Assembly: GCA_963565915.1 (NCBI GenBank)
Contig: OY751491.1
Coordinates: 1,302,001 to 1,366,000, forward strand
Reading direction: 5' to 3'
Length of the DNA: 64,000 bases
Source: Entoloma clypeatum
Taxonomy: Eukaryota; Basidiomycota; Agaricomycetes; Agaricales; Entolomataceae
Shown: one piece after another, positions 10,515 through 22,074 of the stretch
Layout: each line of letters opens with the position of its first letter
Position numbering within the stretch: the first letter of the stretch is position 1
Notes under the pieces: model-generated
The model's input: only the letters and a program-made list of their open reading frames with translations
The model's database searches: none
Told to the model about the DNA's origin: nothing
Position numbers and translations under genes: made by a program

Positions 10515-11697
10515 CCTCTGCCAGTTCAATCTCGTCATCCGCTTCTGCCCTGGCCATTTAGGTACAAAGCCTGATCTTTTAAGTAGATGATGGACGTCTA
10601 CCCTAAAGAGGGAAATAGCAACTATTCATCCGTCAACCCAAGCAACTTCAAACGAATCTTCACACAAGAACAGCTCACCACTTCACTTCACGCAACAGAG
10701 TTATATACACCCATCCTCTGTGCCACAATCATCATGGATACGGATCAACTCCGCTCCGACATCCTCTCCGCTCTTCCGACTGTTCCTATTTACACCTCTG
10801 TCCTCGACAATCCTAATCCATGCTGGATTGTGAATGAAGCAGGTTATCTACTCCACAATGAACATATCTATGTTCCCAACTCATCCAACCTCCGCCTCCG
10901 CATCCTCCACAATAAGCACGACCATATCCTCGCTGGACACCCTGATCAAAATAAGACTATTAGTCTTATCCAATGAGAATACACTTGGCCTGGAATGCGC
11001 GACTTTGTCAAAAAGTATTGCAAGTCATGTACCACTTGTATGTGTGCTAAACCCCAACGTCATAAGCCCTACAGTTTGCTTAAACAACTCCCTGTTCCTG
11101 AATGTCCCTGGCATTCTATTTCCATGGAGTTCATTGAACCCCTTCCGACATCCACTGGCTCCGATGTGATTTTGGTTATTGTAGACTGCCTCACCAAACA
11201 AGGCATCTTCATTCCTACCACCATTAATTGCACATCCGAAGACCTAGCAAACCTTTTCGTGCTTCATTTCCAAGCACGGAGTTCTGCAAAATGTCACATC
11301 TGATTGTGGACCCAAATTCATCTCCCACTTTTTCTGCTCTCTTGCAAAAGCCCTTGACATGAAGCTTCATTTCACTTCTGGATATCACCCTGAAGGTGAT
11401 GGTCAAACCAAATGCACCAACCAGACACTCGAACAATACCTCCACATCTTCTGCAACTACCAGCAAGACAACTGGTCCGCTTTGCTTCCGCTTGCAGAGT
11501 TCACATACAACAACACTCCGAGTGCCACTACTGGTGTATCACCATTCTTTGCCAACAAAGGTTATCACCCCAATATTACACTCCATCCAGAACGTGATCT
11601 AGCATCCGATAAAGCTCGACAATATGTCGTTGACTTAGACAAACTACATCAAGAACTAAAGACTGCGGTCGCAGAGGCACAACAACATTATCAAGGC
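10515..11697 (+). pseudogene. pol: Gypsy-1 Pol part 2: RNase H end and integrase
   Basis: Resumes after the Tc1-like insertion with LCQFNLVIRFCPGHLGTKPD. It continues with the integrase zinc region (HDHILAGHPDQNKT, then YCKSCTTCMCAKP) and the catalytic core (SISMEFIEPLP, then STSGYHPEGDGQTKCTNQTLEQY near 11372-11430). Stops include TGA at about 10975 (LIQ*EYTWPGMR, Arg expected). A frameshift lies near 11280. It is cut at 11698 by a hAT-like element. Confidence 0.85.
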
Positions 11698-12235
11698 TAG
11701 TGTTCAAGGGTTTAGTCCAGTCCGGTTTTTTGACCAAAAGATTGATGAACTGCAGACTGGCAGTTCATTTTTTTTTTCTCAAAGTCTGAAAAAACTGGAC
11801 TGGACTGGTAAAGACTGGTTTAAACCAGTTTAAACTGGTAAAATCCTCAACCATTTATAAACCTACCAAAAGCCTGTTTTTTCAATCAAAAACTTGAAAA
11901 TATACTCAATTTGTTATCAATAACATGTTTCTCAAGCATTTTGAATATAAACTCTTGTAAAAATGATTGAAAACTGTATTAAAGAACATCTTTGCCCATA
12001 CAAATACAGTTTTTGAATGAATATATGGTCAAAAACTGGAACCAGTTCATATTTTTCAGACCCAAAACTAGAACTAAGGGTGAACCAGTCCAATTTTTTT
12101 TCCAAATTTGGAGAGACTGGAGACTGGTTGAGCTCAAAATCAGTGAGACCTGAACTGCCAGTTCAGCTCTCTTCAGCCAGTCCAGTCCAGTTCAGGTTCA
12201 TTTTCCAGTTCATAAGACTGAACCCTCGAACACTA
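11698..12235. mobile_element. hAT-like type B element, 538 bp, perfect TSD
   Basis: Starts TAGTGTTCAAGGG and ends CCTCGAACACTA, flanked by the identical 8-mer ATCAAGGC at 11690-11697 and 12236-12243. An 8-bp duplication with short imperfect TIRs is typical of hAT. No coding capacity. The body is palindrome-rich (repeated AACTGGTTTAAACTGG words). Confidence 0.9.
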
Positions 12236-12742
12236 ATCAAGGCCCTGTGGATGTCCGACGGTCCCCGCCTCCTCCGCTCCGCATCGGACAAGAAGTCTTT
12301 GTTAAAGCCAAGTTCTTCTGCACCACACAACCCACCCAAAAGTTATCCAACAAATATGCTGGCCCATTTGAAATCATAGCCCAACCCGGCACGCACTCCT
12401 TTACACTACGTCTACCTGACACTATGTGTGCTATACACCCTGTCTTCCACATATCTATGCTCAAACCAGCAACCCCAACAAGATTCCAAATCGGATACAA
12501 CCTCCTCCACCTCCGCTCAAGATCGAAGGAGAAACCGAATACGAAATTGTAGAAATCATCGACTCAAAGATCGATAAAAGACGACAATGCAAACTCCTTT
12601 ACCTCGTCCACTGGTTAGGTTATGAAGACACCAGTGAAGAGTTTTCTTGGTTACCTGCATCTGAGCTTGAACATGCAGCAGATATGGTAGTGGACTTCCC
12701 CTCCGCTCAACCAACTAAACCAGGCCCATTATTGCACTTGTA
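12236..12742 (+). pseudogene. pol: Gypsy-1 Pol part 3: integrase tail and chromodomain
   Basis: Reads PLRIGQEVFVKAKFF and IHPVFHISMLKP, the GPF/Y-type integrase C-terminal region. A frame change follows, then a chromodomain (EYEIVEIIDSKIDKRR, LLYLVHWLGYEDTSEE, FSWLPASELEHA). The chromodomain places Gypsy-1 in the chromovirus branch, which targets modified histones. The reading frame changes near 12450. Confidence 0.85.
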
Positions 12743-12884
12743 ACAAGAAGAAAAGCAAAATCTATTACATATTTTATACTAACAAAAAACAACTACTTTC
12801 GCTGTTTCTTGTTAGATACCCCCTCCGTCTCCTTGTTCCACTCCGATCCGGATTCCTCATCCGCTTCCTCCATCTGCTTCCTCT

Positions 12885-13830
12885 TCATTTCTTCTTTGTT
12901 TCTTCTTCTTCTTCTTCTTCTGCCTCCTTTGCCAACTCCTCCAATACCCTATCATATTCCTCCACATCCTCATCCTCATCGGATCCCTCCTCCGAAGCCT
13001 CCGATTCCTCCCTCCATGCGACAACCAACAGGAGCTCCTTGATCTCCCGTAGTTCCCTCAACTCCGTCTTTATCAAATGCATCTCCCTTACCATGTTTTT
13101 TAACCCCTTCACCACCTCCAACCCGATGACCACCTCCGGTGGACCAAACACCTCCGGCATGAACTCCGGCTCCTCCGATGCTGTGGCCATCTGTGATCCA
13201 TCCGCAGTCCCCTCTCCCTTGGATGATCCTGCCTTCGCGCCCCCTGTTGCACCACCTGCCACCTTGGTCTTACCGACCCTCACCCCCTTGGTCATCCTCC
13301 GCTTCACCTCCGACTCCGCTTCCACTCCCGTTCTGCAGCTTCATTTTAAACGCTGGCACCGCCAGCACAACGAAGCATTGTCATTCCTAAAGAACGAGTT
13401 AATAAAGAAAAGCTATAGAGAAACAGAGAAACTTACTCTGATGGCCAAAAGCACAAGTCCCCCGCCTTCAAGCAAGAGGTGCAATCCTCACTTCCCTGCC
13501 TGTAACTCGCAGGCATGTCCTTGTACACTCCCTGCATCTTAACCTTTTTCCCCTCCACATCTGCCATCTCAGCTTCCGCTTCCGCTTCCACATCCGCATC
13601 TGCACCTGCAACCGGCTCTTTTGCCTTCACTTTCTCAGCCTTCCTCTCTGCTTGTTTCCGCTCTTTCACCACCCTCTTCACCTCTGCACGCTCTGCTTCT
13701 TCCTTCATGCGCTCCTCTGCCTCCTGCACCTTCCTCTCCAACTCCTCGGTGACTTTCTTCTGGTGCTCCCTTTCAGCATGGAGAGCAGCGAGGGGTGAGT
13801 TCTCAGCGGAAATGGCGGATAGGTGATGGG
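12885..13830 (-). pseudogene. Antisense acidic coiled-coil gene with paired Cys motifs, within Gypsy-1
   Basis: Between Gypsy-1 pol and its 3' LTR, on the opposite strand, two exons read as one protein. The 5' exon (about 13830-13433) has a Glu/Lys-rich coiled coil and ends CTSCLKAGDLCFWPSE at a GTAAGT donor. After an intron it continues DNASLCWRCQRLK, a TGA at 13343-13341 where Arg would fit (RLK*SCRTG), then the 13325-12885 frame with a Lys/Gly-rich region and an acidic Glu-rich tail. The paired C-x2-C pattern is reminiscent of fungal zinc-cluster-like proteins found within Agaricomycete Gypsy elements, but I cannot assign a function. The start codon is not clear. Confidence 0.55.
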
Positions 13831-13943
13831 ATAGGTGTTGTGGTGGGGTGACAAGGGAGAAAAATCATGCACAAGGTTTTTCAACCACCGGTCACGTGGA
13901 TTACCTCATTGGGCCTCAGGGTTTGGCCCTAAGAGGAAAATAC

Positions 13944-14435
13944 TGTCATAACCATATGATTCACATCCGACTTATCCGACAACTCTGATGATTCATCCAA
14001 TCCGACATCCACTCTGACAACATTATGATTATACATAACATTTCAACCATACTTACAAGTAGACACTTGTTGTTCACTTTTCATTTGCTACTCTCCGTAC
14101 TCCAAATGTTCCAATGGTCAACTCCAATATCTGCACATCACTTATAGTAATACTGATCATTCTGGTTACTATAAGTAGTGTACCAAACCTGTTGTAGAAC
14201 CTCAGTTCAAATATCATACATTACATCTCATTCGCATCTGTCTCTTCTGCCTTTGAACATTCTCTCCATCACCTCCGCTCATCCACACCTCTGCTCATCC
14301 GACATCCGTCAATCTGAAATCAAGGACCACATCAAAGAGTGGGGTGCAACACACAAGTTGAAGCCAGGTCCTTTCTGCCAGACATTGCATCTGTCGCATC
14401 TGCTCATCTGCTACTCTGCTCCAACTCATCCAACA
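13944..14435 (+). mobile_element. Gypsy-1 3' LTR
   Basis: Starts TGTCATAACCATA like 5683 and keeps the TATA/R region (TTCAAATATCATACATTACA). It is preceded by a purine tract AAGAGGAAAA that fits a polypurine primer. It has drifted from the 5' LTR mainly by CpG loss (CCGA to CCAA or TTGA). The 3' boundary near 14435 is approximate and no matching target duplication was found. Confidence 0.75.
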
Positions 14436-14449
14436 TGTTGAGAAAAATA

Positions 14450-15798
14450 CTATGTGACAATTATCCCTGAAGCAGCAAGCTGCTTTTCATGCCATTCCTC
14501 AATTTGGCAAGAGTTGGTGTTGACATTGTTAGAGACGGCTTTACCATCCTTGTCCAACCAAGACTTAGATTCCCAGATTTTGGTGGGTTGCTTGGAATCA
14601 CAAGTGATGTGATGCCAGAGGAAGATCAACTGAAGGTAATCCTTCATTTGTTGAGACCAGCAGAGATAATTGGTGCCAGTGAATTTCAATACAAAGCTGT
14701 TAACAGAGTTTGACATATTGAGAGATCTGAAAAGGAAATATAGTCAGCATATGGTTTAATTAAAAACTGAGACACAGCGAAATGAAATTTGATCATGTGC
14801 TACATGCTGTCATATTTTATTGTCTGTGCAGGCTTTCCAAATGCTGGTTGATAGATGACAGCACCAACAATATTCATATGTATTTCCTTGGACAGTTTGT
14901 CTCCATGCCAAACATCTGTAAGGCAGAGCAGAGTCTAGCCCAGAGCGAGCGGTCTGTTCACTTTCAACTACTGCCAGACAGAAATGTCATCTGTATCCAC
15001 AAAGAAAGGTCAATAGCTATGGCAATGCACTGTAATCAATCCTTCAGGATGTTGCACCCATTGATTGAGAGGGGCGGGCAGATGATGATGATAATGGTCA
15101 TCACTCATAAAGTGGAAACATGTGTCGCACATCCTGTAATGTCTGCCGCAGGGGTTTGCAGCCAGTTGTGGACAACATGTGATGGTACTGGAGCATTTCT
15201 GTGTCCATGTGCCAGAGGCTCAGCTCTACGTCTGCACAAAGGCTGACGTTGTCCAGAAGGCAGAGATATTGGTACCAGCGATGATGACCTAGTGCGCTGG
15301 CTTGATGCTGAGCAACTGCGATGACCACAAGCAAGCTCAGCAGGTGCATCATCCTCAGGGGTGGCAATGCCAGCGGCCCTGCAAGTCCTTCTGTTCTCTA
15401 TGCAACAACATGTAACTGCAAGGTAAACAACAACAAAGGCAGCAAAAGTGCCAGCCATAAGGGCCAGCGGGGCCCATAACCTATTGAAGGAGTCGAGGTG
15501 CAACATGTGGGACGACATACAAGGTAGTTAGTATGGAGTGGATAGGAATCAGGTGTGATAGCTTGTTAAGCTTGAGAGAGGTGCTGACATGGGGGGAACT
15601 AGAAGAGTTCTTATTTCTATAACTATGTACAGGTCTACTATTTATACTATAATATGTGCACAGACCATGTTGTGGTCTGTTTCTATATTTCTACAATAAA
15701 CTCACATATATAGTAACTCATGGAATGTTCCAGAGGATAATATCATAGATGATGTCAGAGATACATCATGATGATGTAGTGATCACATGCTGATAACA
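14450..15798 (-). mobile_element. 5' end of a Ty1/Copia element
   Basis: Minus-strand order: LTR (about 15798-15482, starting TGTTATCAGC, TATAAATAG box near 15640), primer-binding site 15481-15470 (GGTTATGGGCCC), leader, then the first 88 residues of a Copia Gag (14716-14450: SFVLKFTGTNYLCWSQQMKD, a UBN2-type start). The element ends abruptly at 14450 next to the Gypsy-1 LTR. The leader contains no convincing gene. Confidence 0.7.
15470..15481 (-). promoter_or_regulatory. Copia primer-binding site, anticodon-arm type
   Basis: GGTTATGGGCCC on the minus strand directly follows the LTR. It is complementary to the anticodon arm of eukaryotic initiator tRNA-Met (GGGCCCAUAACC), the internal tRNA segment used by Drosophila copia rather than the tRNA 3' end. 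The same site follows the LTR at 41591. Confidence 0.65.
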
Positions 15799-15814
15799 TG
15801 CTGGATCCGGTAGT

Positions 15815-16312
15815 TAGTGTTTTGAAGTCCAGTCTCAGAGACCTAGAACTGGACCAGAACCAGACTGGTAAAGACTGGTGAAAGACTGGACTGCAGTCTC
15901 AAGTTTTAGATTTTTGAGGATTGACCAGTCTCAGGTTCTTCAAATTTTGGAAAAAAAAAAGACCGGTTCAACACCAGTCTTGATTTGAGACTAAAAAATG
16001 CAAACTGGTCACAGGTTCACATAGATTCTTATAGGTTCACATAGATTTTGTTCATCGAAACTTCTGAAAAATGTTCTGAAATGTGTCATAAATGACATTT
16101 TGAAACAGTTTCAGTAAATTGGAAAATAACCAGTTTAAACCAGTTTGAACCAGTCCTGGTTTACTTTTTTGAGAAAGGAAAGACTGGTTCACCAGTCTTT
16201 GACCAGTCCAGTCCTGGTTGCAGTTTTTTGGAGAAACCACTCAACCAGTCTTGGTTCTAGGTTCTTAATTTTTTGGGCAAAGAACCGGACTGGACTGGAC
16301 TTTCGAACACTA
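15815..16312. mobile_element. hAT-like type A element, full length, 498 bp
   Basis: Starts TAGTGTTTTGAAGTCC, ends GACTTTCGAACACTA. Flanks are CCGGTAGT (15807-15814) and CCAGTAGT (16313-16320): an 8-bp duplication differing by one CpG transition. This is the reference copy for the truncated type A repeats. Confidence 0.9.
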
Positions 16313-16411
16313 CCAGTAGTCCCAACAACCACCATCAACCCCCTGAGAAACCTGCCAGCCCCCCCACCATTACCTGCAGCAGAACCATTGCCTATAGCCA
16401 GATGACAAACC

Positions 16412-16960
16412 ATGACCACACAAGTACTGGACTTCAGCGGTGAACCAGGTGACAAAACCTCATCTGGACTATACCTCAAATGGTTCCGAACAGCTATGCG
16501 AGAGCTATCCATGACAGACAATAACCAGAAGATCAAGGCAGTCAGGGACTACCTCAAATCTGATTCAACAGTAGAAGACTGATATGATGACTCCAGAACA
16601 GACAAGAAGGTTGCCTGGGCAGTGTTTGAGGCAAGGTTCCCAATGTTGAAGAAGATCAAAACAATGAGGGTGGAGAACAAATGGATTGAGGCTAGAAGTG
16701 AAGGACTGGTTGAAGAGTGGTATGGCAGAAAAGACATATATTCACACATAGCCTTTGCAGACAAGGCTGTAGCGATTGCACAGAAGCTACAGGTTGATGC
16801 CATGCAAACCTATATCAGTGTTGTGTGCAAGAACATGCCAGACATCATCTGTCACAAGGTACCTCCTGAACAGTCAGACTGGATAACATTCACGAGGGCG
16901 ATCTGAGAGCTGGACATATCATCTTGCAGGAGAAGGTTGGGAGATATAGAAAGGAGAAGG
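16412..16960 (+). pseudogene. gag: Retrotransposon Gag fragment
   Basis: From ATG 16412 the frame reads MTTQVLDFSGEPGDKTS, KWFRTAMRELSMTDNNQKI, a TGA at 16580 (ED*YDD), then WAVFEARFPMLKKIKTM, VEEWYGRKDIYSHIAFADK and WITFTRAI, then a TGA at 16904. The upstream proline-rich stretch and this all-helical core fit an LTR-retrotransposon Gag, but no zinc knuckle or pol follows. The family is not assigned. Confidence 0.6.
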
Positions 16961-17215
16961 AGGAGAGGGATGCACTCACCAAGCGTATTACGATAATAGA
17001 AAGGCTGCAGTCGCACCACCCCATCAAGCAGTGGACAACCTCACATGCTCATTCAGACGACTCACCACTACCACAAGGGTACTGTGTGGCAAGCGCCTTC
17101 TATATGATTGAAATATGGATGAAAAAAAATAAGAGGCAAATATCCAATGGTTACCCTGCAATTCTGTGGCGCATTTTTGCAATTTTGATCTTCAGGGGTA
17201 ATATCTATTGATCTA

Positions 17216-17559
17216 GACATTGTATATCCTATTCCTTTGAGATACTAGTGTCCCTACTAGAATAGAAGCATTTTCCCTAGTAAATGCCCAGAAATTGCAG
17301 GGGCAAAGGATATTTGAGGATAATTGATGGATTGATGGCCATTGATTGATAAGAGAAATCTAATGATAATATGATGATGAGTAAGGGTCCACATGATATA
17401 ATATCAGTAGCTTATCAATCCTTCCCAGCTAATGATAGGTATTCCAATTTATGACAGCCTAATGGGTCTAATGATAGATTTATGATGTATTGTAATCAAA
17501 TGATGACTATTCTAATGAAAAGCACAGTCTAATGATATATTTTATTCAATAATGGTTAT
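17216..17559. repeat. AT-rich tandem repeat, about 60-bp unit
   Basis: Units starting TAATGATA, with GAAAAGCACAGTC and ATTCAAT blocks, recur at about 17470-17530, 17532-17560 plus 17919-17945, and 17946-18000. The array is interrupted by the solo LTR at 17560. No gene is seen in this stretch. Confidence 0.6.
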
Positions 17560-17918
17560 TGTTATGCTTAACAAACTGTTCCAAGGTTCGGGCAGAGTAT
17601 GCAGGAAAGTGGAAAGGCGAAGAGCAAAGTGATTGCTAAATCTAAGGAATGTAGCTATGGTACATGGGGTTTATATAGTACTGGCTACGAGCGGTAGCGA
17701 GTGAGTCAGTAACTGCGGAAAGGCAGTGCGAAGTGAGTCAGACGACTGCGGACTGAGTAATCCCTACTGCGGAGTGCGAGTCAGCGCGGGAGCGAAGTAT
17801 ACTAAAGGAGAATGGTAGAGTAAAGGTAAATGAATAAGCGGTCCGATGAGTCAAAGAAATAATGAAGGTACAATGCAAGGGAAAAGTGCGTAACATACAA
17901 ACCGGTAAGTCCGTAACA
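17560..17918 (-). mobile_element. Solo LTR of the Gypsy-2 family
   Basis: Begins TGTTATGCTTAACAAAC and ends AAGTCCGTAACA (plus-strand view), matching the LTRs at 45042 and 51238, and is flanked by GTTAT on both sides (17555-17559, 17919-17923). It lies in reverse orientation to the pol copy that follows, so it is an independent insertion reduced to one LTR by recombination. Confidence 0.9.
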
Positions 17919-18005
17919 GTTATTTTAATGAAAAGTGCAGTTTAATGATAGTTTTCTGATGTATTCAATTGAATGATCACTATTATAATAACATTCACTC
18001 TAATG

Positions 18006-21000
18006 ACGACGCTAAGTCGCGACCCTTATCTATTAAACGGACTTGCTTGCCTTGTATGACTGCAGACAATAGAACCTATGTCATCCCTGCCAAGCGAGCC
18101 GCTGCATCGACTAAGATTGTGAAGGGAGATAACCCTCCGAAAAGACGAGAAATCAGGCTGTTAGCTCAGCTCAAAACACAACGAGGACCAAAGGTTATCC
18201 GACCCGAGGTTGACAGTGGATGTGAACGCACATGTATCCATCCCAGAATAGTATGCGAACAGAACCTCCCCACGCGAGGAATACCACCCATAGCAATTCT
18301 AAATGCAGATGGATCACCAAATCGACAACAGAAAGCGAGCCAACTTGCCGAAGTCAAACTGGATTTGGGAGCGCATCAGGAAACCATGGAAGCAATGGTA
18401 CTGGACATTGGGAGAATGGACATGCTCTTGGGACATGACTGGTTGGTACACCACAACCCCACAATCAATTGGACAACCGGCGCGGTAACATTTAACCCGT
18501 GCCCAACAACATGCCAAACCAAACACTCGGATTTCAGGATTAACCTTAATGGTCGCAAACACCGGGTTCGCATGGTTGAGGTGCGCGACAAAGACGCATC
18601 CAAAAAGTCGGATCAGAAATGGAAGCTTGGAGACCCTATCTTGGAAGCTGTCACTCACACACCACCTCCCACAACCAAACCACCCTCATATGTTGAACAA
18701 TTTGCTCATCTTTTCGAGAAAGAGAACTTTGACAAGATCCCAAAGGAGAGGGAATGGGACCATGGTATCGAACTTACACCGGACGCACCAAAGGAACTAG
18801 GGGGAAGTACATATCCTATGACGCAAAAGGAACAAGAGGAATTGGACGCATTCATTGACGAGGGTCTAGCAACAGGAAAGATTCGTCCGTCCAAATCCCC
18901 TTACGCCTCCCCTTGCTTCTTCATCAACAAGAAGGATGGCTCCAAATGATTGGTACAAGATTACCGCATGGTCAATAAATTCACGGTCAAAGACAAGTTC
19001 CCACTCCCACGAATATCCGATCTCTTGGATGTACTGAAAGATGCGGTCTACTTCAATAAAATGGACATCATGTGGGGCTATAACAACGTCCGGATTAAGG
19101 AGGGCGATGAATGGAAAGCTGCCTTCCTCACCAGTTGAGGATTGTTCGAACCATTGGTCATGTTTTTTGGTCTTTGCAACTCCCCGGGAATGTTCTCTCG
19201 AATGATGGCTAGTCTATTCCGGGACCAGATCCGCCGACGTATCTGCGTGATCTACATGGATGACATCGTGGCTATCGGTAAAACCAAGGAAGAACTCGCG
19301 CGAAACACTGAAGAAATCCTACAGATCCTATCGGACAATGATTTGTTCCTAAAGGAAAAGAAGTGTTTATGGGAAGTAATGAAATGTCCTATATTGGGAT
19401 ATGTGGTTGGTGAGGGACGTGTTGAGATGGAAACTGAGAAGGTGGATACAATTTGAAACTGGCGAGCACCCACGTCAAAAAAGGAAGTTCAGAAGTTTCT
19501 TGGATTTGCTAACTTCTATCGACGTTTTATTGAAGGGTACTCAAACATCGCAAAACCTCTCACCGCGCTCACAGGCGGTACAGCATTTACTTGGGGACCA
19601 ACAGAGCAGCAAGCTTTTGAAGGTCTCATATGGGCAATTACATCGGCACCAGTCTTGGCATTACTGAAATCAGAGGGACAGTTCAGGGTTGAAACCGATG
19701 CATCGGGCTATGCAATTGGAGCAGTACTCTCTCAGAAGCAAGACGACAAATGGCACCCCATCGCGTTCTTGTTGCGGACCATGTCCGCAGCCGAACAGAA
19801 TTACGAGATATACGACAAAGAACTCCTGGCAGTCGTGGAAGCATTGAAAGATTGGAGACACTATCTGCTTGAAGCCAGGGAACGTTTCGAGATCTTGACC
19901 GATCACAAGAACCTGGAATATTTCCGTCGTCCTCAGGACCTAAATCAATGACAGCGACGCTGGAAAATGAAGTTACAAGACTATGACTTTGAATTACAGC
20001 ATGTACCTGGCAAGACCAATGCAAAAGCGGACATCCTGTCACGCTTACCCTGGTATGAAGCGGAACTCGAACCACAGGACAGTGACCAAATGCTCAAGGA
20101 GGGACTATTCTTGAAACGGTTGGAATCAGAAGATGTGGTACAAATGGAGATGTTCACGGAGGAACAATTCTTTGAAGGGGGTGAAACATCTGATTCCATC
20201 AAAATTGGAAACATCACAACCATCGAAAATCCGTGGATCACACGCATCAAGGGTTCAAACCGCATGGAGACAGAAGTAGCCCAGGGTCTAAAAAAGAATC
20301 CTCATTGGTATCAGCAGGAGAATGGGATCACCTATGCAGGAGAACGAGTCTATGTCCCGTCGGACCCACAATTACGACAAGAATTGATGTTTGAGTCACA
20401 CGATGCACCAGTGGCTGGACATCCAGGACAGTACCGGACACATGAACTCCTCACCCGCACCTACTGGTGGCCTACCATACTGCATGATGTGAAGAAGTAC
20501 GTGAAGGGTTGCGACACTTGTCAACGCAACAAGATTAACCGACAAAAGCGACATGCTCCGCTACATCCCCATGCAGCACCAAGTCACCCATGGGAAGACA
20601 TAGGAATCGATGTCGTGGGACCAATACCAGAATCTGATGGAAAAAACGCAATTCTGGTCATCACAGATAGACATTCGAAGATGCTTCACCTCATTCCGAC
20701 AACCGTGGAACTATCAGCTGAAGGATTAGCCAAGATCTATCGGGATCAGATATGGAAGCTTCATGGGATCCCCAAGAAGATCATCAGCGATAGGGGACCA
20801 CAGTTCGCTGCGAAGTTCATGGAGATACTCTGCCGCATGCTAGGGATCAAGAGGAACCTGTCCACCGCATACCACCCACAGACTGACGGACAGGCCGAGC
20901 GATCACATCAGGAGACAGAAGCGTTCTTACGAAACTTTGTCAACCACCTACAGGATGATTGGGCTGAATGGATCGCAATCGCAGAGTTCCAGTACAATGA

Positions 21001-21655
21001 CAAAGAACATCAGGCGATGAAGCACACCCCATTCTACCTCAACTACGGTTTACATCCGTGGAAGAGAGAGCTCGTGTTAGAAGATACCAATCCGGCTGCC
21101 AACGACTTCTTGAAAAAACTCAAACAAGCACGAGAAGAAGCCAATGCTGCGCTGAAACAAGCACAGGATCAGATGAAGAACACAGTTGACACATGGCGAA
21201 GTCTGTCTCGGGACTACCGCATTGGAGACAAGGTGTGGCTGGAAGGGACTAACATCAGGACCGATCGCCCCTCAAAGAAACTTGATGCACTCCGACATGG
21301 ACCATTCAAAGTCCTAGAGAAGAAAGGAGCTAGCGCGTACCTTCTTGATCTTCCGAAGACTTGGAAGATGATTCACCCGGTGTTCAACGAGACCCTGTTG
21401 TCACCATATGAAACTCCGAAGTACGCCATCCAGAAAAAGAAACCAGCCCCTGATCCGATCATCGTCGAAGGACGAGAAGAGTACCATGTGTCTACGATCC
21501 TAGACTCTCGAAAGTTCCGCGGAAAGATCCAGTACCTCGTCCAGTGGGAGGAATATGGCCCAGAAGAGAACACATGGGAACCTCGAACTAATGTTCAGAA
21601 CACTCAAGATTTGATCCGTGATTTCCATCGGCAGAACCCATCATGCCCACGATAA
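18006..21655 (+). pseudogene. pol: Gypsy-2 Pol, decayed copy, four stops
   Basis: Nearly collinear with the intact Pol at 49538-45930. It has protease (VDSGCERTC), RT (YMDD near 19255), RNase H (ETDASGYAIGAVL), integrase zinc (HDAPVAGHPGQ, CDTCQRNK), catalytic D, D and E (SDRGPQF, QAERSHQE) and chromodomain (YLVQWEEYGPEENTWEPR). In-frame TGA codons at 18947, 19136, 19454 and 19949 each stand where the intact copy has CGA or CGG. Gag and the 5' LTR are missing: homology starts abruptly at 18006. The integrase half, 19967-21655, is still one open frame. Confidence 0.95.
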
Positions 21656-21788
21656 AAGACAGCTCTCAGAATCCATGACAAGTATTGACCTCATCAGTCA
21701 AACACACACCGAGTTCCCCGCTCTAGTCTTTTCCCTGCCCAATATAGCCTCCCCCTTCTTCTTCTATCTCTCAACCATCCTCACCGCC

Positions 21789-22040
21789 ATGTCCAACACC
21801 ACCGTTACCTCCACCTCCACCACCGACATCAACCCCGCCATCGCCGCCCTCATGAACAAAGCACAACAAATTCTCAGAAATTACACCAGCACCCTTGTAA
21901 TCGAGAATCGACGTATTCGGCTGGCTATCAAAGGCCTCGAACTCGCTGTAGCCATCAACGAGGAATTGATATATGATTGGAGCCTCAAGGAAAGTCCGAA
22001 CTGGTCCGATCCTGGCAACAACGAGGGATGGGGACAGTGA
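21789..22040 (+). pseudogene. Remnant of the Gypsy-2 3' accessory ORF
   Basis: Starts MSNTTVTSTSTTDINP and ends SDPGNNEGWGQ. It aligns with the accessory ORF at 45886-45446 but lacks an internal stretch of about 36 residues. NYTSTLVIENRRIRLAIKG and the tail DW...WSDP..N.GW are conserved. It is still open although pol beside it has four stops. Function unknown. Confidence 0.65.
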
Positions 22041-22074
22041 TTCTGTGAGGACACAGAGCTTGGAGAGGGGAACA

